A DNA stretch of 5,462 bases. Origin: a bacterium UBP12_UBA5184 (GTDB lineage Bacteria > Vulcanimicrobiota > Vulcanimicrobiia > Vulcanimicrobiales > Vulcanimicrobiaceae). A model generated the notes under the pieces. It did not search any database and was not told where the DNA came from. It saw only the letters and a list, made by a program, of their open reading frames with translations. Shown here piece by piece: positions 1 through 5,462 of this stretch. Both the position numbers and the translations under genes were made by a program. Numbering within the stretch: position 1 is the first letter of the stretch; every line of letters begins with the position of its first letter. Where the stretch lies: positions 1 to 5,462 of the forward strand of contig DHWK01000001.1 of NCBI GenBank assembly GCA_002413145.1, in the 5' to 3' direction.

Positions 1-481
1 CGCTCAGATCGCGTTCCTCGGCTCCGATATAGACGACCGAACGCAGCTCCGGCAGCGCGCCGCGAATCTCGCGCAGAATGTCGGCGTAGTCACTCGTCTT
101 ATGGCGCGCCTGCGCGAGCAGCACCGAGACGCCACTCTGGCGAAGCGCATACGACGCCTCCGAACTGCGGTAGGCCGGGTTGATGTTGACCAGGATCGCG
201 CCGAGCTTCGGCGTCGCGAATTGCGCGATCACCCATTCGGCGGTATTGGTCGACCAAATCCCAACGCGGTCGCCGTGCCGTACGCCGAGGGCGCCGAGTC
301 CACGCGCAAATTCGTCGGTCGTCGCGCGCAGCTGCGCGTAGGTAAGCCGAATGTCCTGATGGACCGAGACGACCGCTTCCCGCTCGGGATGCGCCTCGGC
401 TATGCGATCGACACAGGCACCGATGGTCTCGCCGATGAGCGGTACAACGCTCGGACCCGAGGCGTAGCTCGGCTCTTCCAT
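1..481 (-). CDS. Fatty-acyl-CoA synthetase (AMP-binding family), N-terminal part
   Basis: This reading frame starts at the ATG complementary to 479-481 and runs off the window edge after 160 codons, so its C-terminal two thirds are missing. The translation begins MEEPSYASGPSVVPLIGETI and continues with LTYAQLR (46-52), GDRVGIWSTNTAEWV (70-84) and LGAILVNINPAYR (93-105). These blocks are typical of the N-terminal subdomain of medium/long-chain acyl-CoA synthetases, which activate a carboxylic acid with ATP to an acyl-adenylate and then to the CoA thioester in the cytoplasm. The family's P-loop (TSGTTG-like) and adenylation motifs would lie beyond the window, so substrate and activity cannot be judged. 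The start is supported by the family-typical PSY...G.S..PL.GETIG beginning. No clear Shine-Dalgarno sequence precedes it, and an in-frame GTG at 533-535 is a weaker alternative. The gene is divergent from the repressor operon, with 117 bp between starts, and may share its operator. Family call is firm; substrate is unknown. Confidence 0.9.
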   Translation of the reverse strand, partial: MEEPSYASGPSVVPLIGETIGACVDRIAEAHPEREAVVSVHQDIRLTYAQLRATTDEFARGLGALGVRHGDRVGIWSTNTAEWVIAQFATPKLGAILVNINPAYRSSEASYALRQSGVSVLLAQARHKTSDYADILREIRGALPELRSVVYIGAEERDLS

Positions 482-541
482 GCGGCGCGGTTCGTCAGGT
501 GCACGGTCGCCCCTAGCAGCGCCGGTTCTCGCCACCGTTCC

Positions 542-569
542 AATCTACTCTTAATTTCTTAGTTGACAA
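542..569 (-). promoter_or_regulatory. Divergent promoter for the acyl-CoA synthetase gene
   Basis: Read on the minus strand, TTGTCA (569-564) is followed after 16 bp by TAGATT (547-542), with four of six bases matching each of TATAAT's key positions loosely (T, A, A, T). Transcription would begin near 535, giving a leader of about 55 bases before the ATG at 481. The -35 again falls inside the palindrome at 559-573, so the two divergent promoters overlap back to back. The short spacer and imperfect -10 make this weaker than the plus-strand promoter. Confidence 0.35.
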
Positions 570-573
570 CTAA
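559..573. promoter_or_regulatory. Perfect 15-bp palindrome, probable operator between divergent genes
   Basis: The sequence TTAGTTGACAACTAA has 7-base arms that are exact reverse complements around a single central A. It lies in the 117-bp gap between the divergent acyl-CoA synthetase gene and the repressor operon, and it overlaps the -35 hexamers of both predicted promoters. A symmetric site in that position is what a dimeric winged-helix repressor would occupy, and the BlaI/MecI-type repressor encoded just downstream is the obvious candidate. The half-sites do not match the classical TACA-n2-TGTA operator of S. aureus BlaI/MecI or CopY, so the binding partner is inferred. A MarR-type or other regulator encoded elsewhere is also possible. 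Confidence 0.6.
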
Positions 574-592
574 TCCCCGTCTCGGCTACGAT
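563..592 (+). promoter_or_regulatory. Promoter of the small-peptide/BlaI-type operon
   Basis: A perfect consensus -35 TTGACA (563-568) is followed after 18 bp by TACGAT (587-592), which keeps the key TA...AT positions of a sigma-70 -10 box. Transcription would start close to position 599, the first base of the downstream ATG, so the message would be leaderless or nearly so. The -35 lies inside the palindrome at 559-573, so a bound repressor would block RNA polymerase. Confidence 0.55.
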
Positions 593-598
593 GCCGGA

Positions 599-754
599 AT
601 GAACGTTCTCGCCGCGCGTCTCCGCGCGCTTTCCGCCATGATGTTGCTTCTCGGCCTCACGGCCATGCCGGCCGGAGCCGACCAAAGCTTACGATCGGTC
701 AGCTTGCGCACGGTGAACGGGTCGATCGCACTCTCGCCGGCTAACGGGCGCTGA
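599..754 (+). CDS. 51-residue exported small protein, first gene of the repressor operon
   Basis: This ORF encodes a signal-peptide-like N terminus: Arg at 7 and 9, then a hydrophobic stretch 10-25 containing AMMLLLGLTAM. An A-G-A site at 25-27 could be cut by signal peptidase I, leaving a mature peptide of about 24 residues. The mature part holds a tandem SLRSV-SLRTV repeat followed by NGSIALSPANGR. The phrase RTVNGSI resembles a strand motif common in secreted beta-strand-repeat (DUF4097-like) proteins, but those are several hundred residues long; this could be a relic of one or a genuine mini-protein. There is no Shine-Dalgarno sequence; the predicted transcription start falls on the ATG, which suggests leaderless translation. 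The stop overlaps the next start as TGATG (752-756), indicating translational coupling to the repressor. The ORF is supported by position, overlap and signal peptide rather than by homology. Confidence 0.55.
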   Translation: MNVLAARLRALSAMMLLLGLTAMPAGADQSLRSVSLRTVNGSIALSPANGR

Positions 755-1137
755 TGGCGCGCAAGAAATCCCCGACGCTGACCGAGGCTGAGTTACGGCT
801 GATGGACGTGCTGTGGCGCCGCGACCAGGCGACCGTCCGCGAAGTCGTCGACGCCCTCGGGGTTCCGCCGCTCGCCTACAACACGGTCCTCACGACCTTG
901 CGGATCCTCGAGAAAAAAGGCTACGTCAAGCATCGCGCGGTCGGCCGCGCATTCGTCTATTCGACGCGAATCGACCAAGGCGAAGCGCAGACCACGGTCA
1001 TCGACTACGTCGTCTCGCGCTTCTTCGACAACTCTCCCCGCGCGCTGATGCTCAAACTGCTCGATAACGAAGAACTCGTTGACAACGAAGCGCGCCGCCT
1101 GCGCACGCTCCTGGAAAAGACGAAGAGGGACAAGTGA
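754..1137 (+). CDS. BlaI/MecI/CopY-family winged-helix transcriptional repressor
   Basis: This 127-residue protein has the length and layout of the BlaI/MecI/CopY (penicillinase repressor) family. It opens with LTEAELRLMDVLWRR (9-23) and ATVREVVDAL (26-35). The recognition-helix segment AYNTVLTTLRILEKKGYV spans 41-58, the wing HRAVGRAFVYS spans 60-70, and a helical dimerisation tail follows. Such proteins bind palindromic operators as dimers. In the beta-lactam systems they are inactivated by cleavage by a BlaR1/MecR1 membrane protease. The Asn-Phe cleavage pair of staphylococcal BlaI/MecI aligns here with Lys101-Leu102, so that mechanism is not obviously kept. No BlaR1-like gene lies beside it, so it is an orphan repressor whose inducer cannot be named from sequence. 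The ATG overlaps the upstream stop by one base, and the TGA overlaps the next ATG in the same way. Autoregulation through the palindrome at 559-573 is inferred. Confidence 0.9.
   Translation: MARKKSPTLTEAELRLMDVLWRRDQATVREVVDALGVPPLAYNTVLTTLRILEKKGYVKHRAVGRAFVYSTRIDQGEAQTTVIDYVVSRFFDNSPRALMLKLLDNEELVDNEARRLRTLLEKTKRDK
1076..1088. promoter_or_regulatory. Second palindrome sharing the operator core, inside the repressor gene
   Basis: TCGTTGACAACGA is a perfect 13-bp palindrome (6-base arms, central A). It contains the same 9-mer GTTGACAAC as the intergenic operator candidate at 562-570. It lies in the codons for residues around Leu108-Val-Asp-Asn-Glu of the repressor, about 50 bp before the 46-residue gene. 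It could be an auxiliary intragenic operator or a chance product of coding sequence; the outer bases differ from the first site. Confidence 0.25.
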
Positions 1138-1277
1138 TGAACCCCGAGCTGCTGGAACCGTTTGCCCGTACGATCGTCGGCGCGTTGGGCGCCGGGATCC
1201 TCGAATCGGGCCCCTACAGCGACGCAGGCAGCGGCGCCGTCACGCTGATCCCGCTTCCGCAGCCCGAAACGAACTAG
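1137..1277 (+). CDS. 46-residue orphan small protein, third gene of the repressor operon
   Basis: I do not recognise this protein. It begins MNPELLEPFARTIVGALGAG and ends in a Pro-rich tail (LIPLPQPETN). The first 23 residues could form an amphipathic helix, the middle is Gly/Ser-rich (ESGPYSDAGSGA), and there is no signal peptide, membrane segment or cysteine. Support for its being real is translational: an SD-like AAGAGGG (1123-1129) sits 7 bases before the ATG, and the start overlaps the repressor's stop as TGATG (1135-1139), the same junction as between the first two genes. It occupies the place where a BlaR1-type sensor often lies in related operons, but it is far too small to be one. 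It may be a cofactor, inducer-sensing peptide or antagonist of the repressor, or simply an unrelated small protein; none of these can be decided from sequence. Confidence 0.55.
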   Translation: MNPELLEPFARTIVGALGAGILESGPYSDAGSGAVTLIPLPQPETN

Positions 1278-1315
1278 CTTCATCAAGCACCAATCCGGCG
1301 CTCACGCTCGGCCAA

Positions 1316-1343
1316 TGAAACAACGCTCTCCTTCCCCTACTAT
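1316..1343 (+). promoter_or_regulatory. Possible promoter for the 36-residue peptide gene
   Basis: TGAAAC (1316-1321) followed after 16 bp by TACTAT (1338-1343) is the best promoter-like pair in the gap at 1278-1376; there is no TTGACA-type -35. TGAAAC resembles the -35 of several extracytoplasmic-function sigma factors, while the -10 looks more like a housekeeping box (an overlapping alternative is TATATG at 1341-1346). Transcription would begin near 1350, giving a leader of about 27 bases that includes the Shine-Dalgarno sequence but not the complementary segment at 1326-1333. This is tentative. Confidence 0.3.
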
Positions 1344-1369
1344 ATGAGTGCAGAACAACACAAGGAGAG
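1326..1369 (+). promoter_or_regulatory. Inverted repeat that can mask the ribosome binding site of the 36-residue peptide
   Basis: CTCTCCTT (1326-1333) is the exact reverse complement of AAGGAGAG (1362-1369), with 28 bases between. The right arm is the Shine-Dalgarno sequence of the gene starting at 1377 (AAGGAG at 1362-1367, 9 bases before the ATG). The left arm therefore mimics the 16S rRNA anti-SD sequence. In an RNA containing both arms, such as read-through from the upstream operon, the stem would hide the ribosome binding site. A transcript starting near 1350 would lack the left arm and be freely translatable. The complementarity is seen directly; the regulatory role is inference. Confidence 0.45.
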
Positions 1370-1376
1370 TTCAGCC

Positions 1377-1487
1377 ATGATCGTTCAGCATCACTCGACA
1401 AACGTCGACATGAAACCGCGCTTAACCGTTCCGTTGAGCCGCGCCGCAGCGAGCTTCAGCGGTTGGGGTCCCCGCCTCGGTTACTAA
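1377..1487 (+). CDS. 36-residue orphan peptide with a strong ribosome binding site
   Basis: The ORF begins MIVQHHSTNVDMKPRLTVPL and ends in SFSGWGPRLGY. AAGGAG (1362-1367) lies 9 bases upstream of the ATG and is the best Shine-Dalgarno sequence in the window, which is the main evidence for translation. The peptide has no membrane segment, signal peptide or cysteine and is basic (Lys13, Arg15, Arg22, Arg33 against one Asp). The polar N-terminal half followed by a Gly/aromatic tail (FSGWGPRLGY) has the general leader-plus-core look of a ribosomally made, modified peptide precursor. No modifying enzyme or exporter gene is in the window, so that reading is speculative. Other possibilities are a regulatory or stress small protein. 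The stop codon runs into a terminator hairpin, so this is a self-contained unit with its own upstream control region. I do not recognise a family. Confidence 0.6.
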   Translation: MIVQHHSTNVDMKPRLTVPLSRAAASFSGWGPRLGY

Positions 1488-1503
1488 AAAAGCGTCGCTT
1501 TTT
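1487..1503. terminator. Bidirectional terminator between convergent genes
   Basis: The sequence AAAAAGCGTCGCTTTTT is a perfect palindrome (8-base arms around T1495), able to form a stem with a 3-base GTC loop. It gives a U-run at the 3' side in either direction (five or six T). Only two G-C pairs make the stem, so it may be leaky. It begins within the stop codon of the 36-residue peptide (1485-1487) and overlaps the stop codon of the convergent SNF2 gene (1502-1504), serving both transcripts. Confidence 0.55.
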
Positions 1504-4500
1504 ATTCGGGATCGGCGAAGAGCGATTCTAGATCGGCCCGCGTCAGCGCCTTCATCAGCGCGCCGTCGGCCTTGATAATCGTCTTCGAAAGCGCCATCTT
1601 CCGGTCGGCGAGCGCGCGTATCTTTTCTTCGACGGTTCCGCCCGTCACCAGGCGATACGCCGTCACCGCACGATTCTGACCGATCCGATGGGTGCGATCG
1701 ATCGCCTGGCGCTCGACGGCGGGGTTCCACCACGGGTCGTACAAGATCACATAGTCTGCAGCGGTGAGGGTCAGCCCAACGCCGCCGGCCTTGAGCGAAC
1801 ATAAGAATATCGGCGGCCCGTCGGGCCGCATGAAGCGCTCCACCTCCGTCAACCGCTCGCGATCTTTGGTCGAACCGTCGAGATAACCGTAGCAAACCTC
1901 ACGGCGATCGAGTTCCGCTCGCATGATGCGCAGCATCGAGGCGAAGGCGCTGAAGACCAACACGCGATGGCCGCCCGAGCGAATCTCGTCGACCGTCTCG
2001 AAAAACGCGTCGAACTTCGCGCTGGCTTCGGGTTCGTTCAGATACTCTTCGAAGATCAGCCCCGGGTGAGAGCAGATCTGCCGCAGGCGCGTCAGGGCCG
2101 CCAGAACGTGCACCGTCGAATTCTCGATCCCCGTCCGCTCGACGATTTCGAAAACGTCTCGACGCGTCGCTTCGGCGACGCCGCGATAGAGCCGCTTCTG
2201 AAGGGGCGAGAGATCGCATTCGAGCGTGACCTCGGTACGCTCCGGTAATTCGGGCGCGACGTCTTCTTTGGTCCTGCGCAGCACGAACGGCTCGAGCCGC
2301 GAGCGCAAGATCGCCGCCGCGCGCTCGCCGGCCTCGCCGTCTTCGGCGATCGGCACCTCGAAGCGGCGCCTGAACGAGGCCTCGCTGCCGAGCAAACCGG
2401 GCTCGACGAAGGCGAAGATCGACCACAGGTCGCGCAACGAGTTTTCCACCGGCGTGCCGGTAAGGGCCAGCCGGTGCTCGGCGCGCAGCGCGCGCACGAC
2501 CCGAGCGATCTGCGACGAGGGGTTCTTGGCCATTTGCGCCTCGTCGAGGATCAGCGTACGGAACGCGAAACGAGAGAGCTGCTCGGCGTCGATTCGCGCG
2601 AGCGCGTACGAGGTGACGACTACGTCGTGGCTGGGAACGTCATCGTAGCGCGAGGCGCGCTCGCTGCCGGAATGTAGCCGTAAGACCGAGAGGTCCGGCG
2701 CGAAGCGCGCGATCTCGGTCTGCCAGGTGTGGGTTACGGAGGTCGGCGCGATCACCAACGACGGCGCGGGACCTTCGAGCATCTTCCGCCGCAGGAGGTA
2801 GGCGATCGCGCAGAGCGTCTTCCCAACGCCCATGTCGTCTGCGAGGACGCCGCCGAATCCGAATTCGGCCAGGTACGACAGGAAATCGAGCGCGACGCGC
2901 TGGTAGCCGCGCAAGGATCCGTCGCGAATCGGCGGCGCATCGACGTTGGCAATGCCTTGAAAACCGCGCAGCTTTTCGCGCATCTGTTCGACTTCGAGTG
3001 GAAGCCGCACGCGTTCGAAGTTTTCATGCAGCTCGTCGCGCAGGGCCAGTAGCGCCGCGAAACCGCTGCGCTTGCGTTCGGCCAAGTCGCTGAGCAAGGC
3101 GTTTTGCGCGCGCAGTTTCCCGATGTCGACCAATTTCCCGCGAACGTCGGCGAAGCGTTCGTTGGCCGCGAGCAGCGCTTCGAGTTCTTTCGGCGTAAGC
3201 GCCGCACCGCCGCCAACGAAAACGTCGACCCGCAGCTCGAACCAATTTTGTTCCCCGCCGCTGCGCACGGCCGAGACGTCGATATCGAGATCGGAAGTTC
3301 CGGCGGCGACGTCGTGCAACCCAGGGTCGAGGCGAGTTTCAAACTCGCGCCAGCCGGCCAAGACGTCGCGGATGAACGCGGCCGCACGCTCGGCGCCGTG
3401 CAACGCGAAACCGTCGGCCGCACGCGGCACGAAGCCGGCCCCGAGAAAGCGCAAGCGCAGACGCTCGGCGTGATCGGTCCCAAAGCGAACGAAACCGTCG
3501 CCGTGCGGAGCGCTCGCACCGAGTGCGTCGTAGGGAGCGCGCGCGCCGGTGGCTCGATCCAGGAACGTCACGCTTGCAAAGAGCGCGCCGCGATCCCACG
3601 CGAAGGCCAGGGCCGCACTCGGCTCGGCGGCGTCGGCGATCCGTAAGGCCGCGCGGTCCGGCGCGGTCAGATAGGGCGCGACGCGCGCGATGCTACGCGG
3701 CGAGGGCTCGACACCATTCTGGGCGAGGGCGCCGTTGAGATTGCGGGCAGCCGCGATCACCTTACGCGCATCGAACGAGCCGTCGATCAGATACGCCCCT
3801 TGGCGCGTCGCCAGCCACGCAGGCGGGCCTTCCAACAAAAACGCTTCCGCCGCGCCGATGAGCCGTCCGTCGACCGACTCGAATGCGGGGCCAAAGCCGG
3901 CGCCGTGGCGTTGCACGCGTAACGCGACGCCGCGCAGGTCGATCGCGAATTCCGGCAACTCCGAGGGGTGCCGCCCGGCCGCCGGGTCGTCGTCGAAACG
4001 AAGCCGCGGATGCCGCGCCAACTGGAACAACGCGCGGGCCAGCGCGCGCGGTACGATACGTCCGGCGAACGCTTCTTGTACCGATTCGTCGCGCAACAGG
4101 GCCCGGTCGACGTCGTCCCAGTCGTCGAGCGGGGTCGTATCCATCATCGCCGCAATCGAAGGGGCGTCGCGTGCCGCAGCGCGCAAACGCGGCGAATCCA
4201 GGACGAGTTGCGCGCCGAGCGTTTGCCCGTCCGCCGAAGAGAATACGGGCCAGACGCAGCGCGCCCGCAACTGGCGCGATTCGCTGCGAGGCTCCGGCAG
4301 CCAACTCAGGTCGACGTCGTCGGGGTCCGGCGCCTGCGCGAGTTCGGTCTGGGAGCGCACCGTTTCCAGCGCGGCGACGATATGTTCGCAGACGCCGTTG
4401 CCGCCACACGAGCATACCGAACGTAACGCCAAAGGGCCGGTCCCGCCGGCCCACTCGACCAGCACCCGATGCTCTCCGCGGTCGTCGCCGACGATCGCTT

Positions 4501-4609
4501 CGAGCCGCAGGTCTTCGACCGCACGAATGACGACGCGCTCGCCCCCGACGAGGGCGAGCGCGGCGCGCGTGAGATCGCGTGCAAACCAAGAACCGATGGC
4601 GCCCGGCAA
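1502..4609 (-). CDS. SWIM zinc-finger SNF2-family ATPase (DEAD/DEAH-like helicase superfamily 2)
   Basis: This 1035-residue protein is a complete bacterial SNF2-type ATPase. A SWIM zinc finger, CSCGGNGVCEH (CxC-x5-CxH), lies at 66-76. A long poorly conserved region follows, then a stretch at about 455-560 resembling the bacterial SNF2-associated domain. The first RecA lobe has GYQ (568-570), Walker A DDMGVGKT (591-598), DEAQ (689-692) and LTGTPVENSLRDLWS (716-730). The second lobe has LVFSAF (884-889), SLKAGGVGLTLTAADYVILYDPWWNP (938-963) and QAIDRTHRIGQ (968-978), which carries the arginine-finger region. All ATPase motifs look intact. Such proteins translocate on double-stranded DNA and remodel protein-DNA complexes (RapA/HepA acts on RNA polymerase), but the cellular job of SWIM-SNF2 proteins is not established. 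The only nearby in-frame start is TTG (4607-4609) without a clear Shine-Dalgarno sequence, so the start is uncertain. It lies 77 bp downstream of clpC on the same strand and may be co-transcribed. Confidence 0.93.
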   Translation of the reverse strand: MPGAIGSWFARDLTRAALALVGGERVVIRAVEDLRLEAIVGDDRGEHRVLVEWAGGTGPLALRSVCSCGGNGVCEHIVAALETVRSQTELAQAPDPDDVDLSWLPEPRSESRQLRARCVWPVFSSADGQTLGAQLVLDSPRLRAAARDAPSIAAMMDTTPLDDWDDVDRALLRDESVQEAFAGRIVPRALARALFQLARHPRLRFDDDPAAGRHPSELPEFAIDLRGVALRVQRHGAGFGPAFESVDGRLIGAAEAFLLEGPPAWLATRQGAYLIDGSFDARKVIAAARNLNGALAQNGVEPSPRSIARVAPYLTAPDRAALRIADAAEPSAALAFAWDRGALFASVTFLDRATGARAPYDALGASAPHGDGFVRFGTDHAERLRLRFLGAGFVPRAADGFALHGAERAAAFIRDVLAGWREFETRLDPGLHDVAAGTSDLDIDVSAVRSGGEQNWFELRVDVFVGGGAALTPKELEALLAANERFADVRGKLVDIGKLRAQNALLSDLAERKRSGFAALLALRDELHENFERVRLPLEVEQMREKLRGFQGIANVDAPPIRDGSLRGYQRVALDFLSYLAEFGFGGVLADDMGVGKTLCAIAYLLRRKMLEGPAPSLVIAPTSVTHTWQTEIARFAPDLSVLRLHSGSERASRYDDVPSHDVVVTSYALARIDAEQLSRFAFRTLILDEAQMAKNPSSQIARVVRALRAEHRLALTGTPVENSLRDLWSIFAFVEPGLLGSEASFRRRFEVPIAEDGEAGERAAAILRSRLEPFVLRRTKEDVAPELPERTEVTLECDLSPLQKRLYRGVAEATRRDVFEIVERTGIENSTVHVLAALTRLRQICSHPGLIFEEYLNEPEASAKFDAFFETVDEIRSGGHRVLVFSAFASMLRIMRAELDRREVCYGYLDGSTKDRERLTEVERFMRPDGPPIFLCSLKAGGVGLTLTAADYVILYDPWWNPAVERQAIDRTHRIGQNRAVTAYRLVTGGTVEEKIRALADRKMALSKTIIKADGALMKALTRADLESLFADPE

Positions 4610-4686
4610 GCGCGAACGCCACGTTGCAAAGGGTGTCAGTGTCAGTAGCCCGAGTCGACGCTACCGATCCCTCGGCTCGGGGCCAC
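4610..4686. other. Intergenic gap between clpC and the SNF2 gene
   Basis: This 77-bp spacer on the minus strand has no convincing promoter and no T-rich terminator, which favours co-transcription of the SNF2 gene with clpC. It holds a tandem TGTCAG repeat (4634-4645) and a CCCGAG/CTCGGG inverted repeat (4649-4654 and 4676-4681, 21 bases apart); neither has a clear function. Confidence 0.4.

Positions 4687-5462
<776 letters not shown>

Noticed and set aside
101..562. 153-codon plus-strand open frame
   Set aside because: Antisense to the clearly recognisable acyl-CoA synthetase gene; composition is Arg/Ala-rich as expected for a GC-rich shadow frame.
563..601. TTG at 563 as an upstream start for the exported peptide
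   Set aside because: The TTG is the -35 TTGACA of the predicted promoter and would put 12 polar residues before the signal peptide; the ATG at 599 is far better.
591..602. Minimal upstream frame ATG CCG GAA TGA overlapping the start at 599
   Set aside because: It overlaps the -10 box and would lie upstream of the predicted transcription start; three codons arise easily by chance.
2226..2648. 140-codon plus-strand frame, and similar frames at 3104-3646, 3883-4530 and 3762-4622 (minus)
   Set aside because: All are shadows of the SNF2 coding sequence produced by high GC; none has motifs or initiation signals.
1502..4609. SNF2 gene as part of an anti-phage system such as DISARM
   Set aside because: No methyltransferase, DUF1998, phospholipase or nuclease gene is beside it; neighbours are clpC and small orphans, so a defence role has no support here.
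4634..4645. Tandem TGTCAG repeat upstream of the SNF2 start
   Set aside because: Only two 6-bp units with no symmetry or promoter beside them; too short to call an operator.

Overview
GC-rich bacterial chromosomal DNA carrying two partial genes at the edges, one complete large gene and a cluster of very small genes. Nothing in it fixes the taxon. High GC, a ClpC-type chaperone, a SWIM-SNF2 ATPase and what looks like a leaderless start would fit several deep-branching Terrabacteria-like lineages (for example Eremiobacterota/WPS-2), but this is only an impression. No rRNA, tRNA, CRISPR array, insertion sequence or phage gene was seen.

Layout: (1) positions 1-481, minus strand: the first 160 codons of a fatty-acyl-CoA synthetase (AMP-binding family). 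(2) 482-598: a divergent control region with a perfect 15-bp palindrome (559-573). The palindrome supplies the -35 hexamer of a promoter in each direction. (3) 599-1277, plus strand: three genes whose stop and start codons overlap as TGATG. They encode a 51-residue exported peptide, a BlaI/MecI/CopY-type winged-helix repressor and a 46-residue orphan. No BlaR1/MecR1-like sensor protease is present. (4) 1278-1487: a separate control region and a 36-residue orphan peptide (1377-1487). The peptide has a strong Shine-Dalgarno sequence, and that sequence has a perfect 8-base complement upstream. (5) 1487-1503: a compact bidirectional terminator shared with the convergent gene. (6) 1502-4609, minus strand: a 1035-residue SWIM zinc-finger SNF2-family ATPase. 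(7) 4687-5462, minus strand: the C-terminal part of ClpC, 77 bp upstream of the SNF2 gene and possibly co-transcribed with it.

The simplest reading is that the BlaI-type protein binds the palindrome at 559-573, represses its own operon and perhaps also the acyl-CoA synthetase gene. This is inference from position and symmetry; the palindrome is not the classical TACA-n2-TGTA BlaI operator. A second copy of its 9-bp core, GTTGACAAC, lies inside the repressor gene. The small-protein cluster at 599-1487 is the least explained part of the window and the best place to look for something new. The rest is ordinary housekeeping or DNA/RNA-metabolism content.
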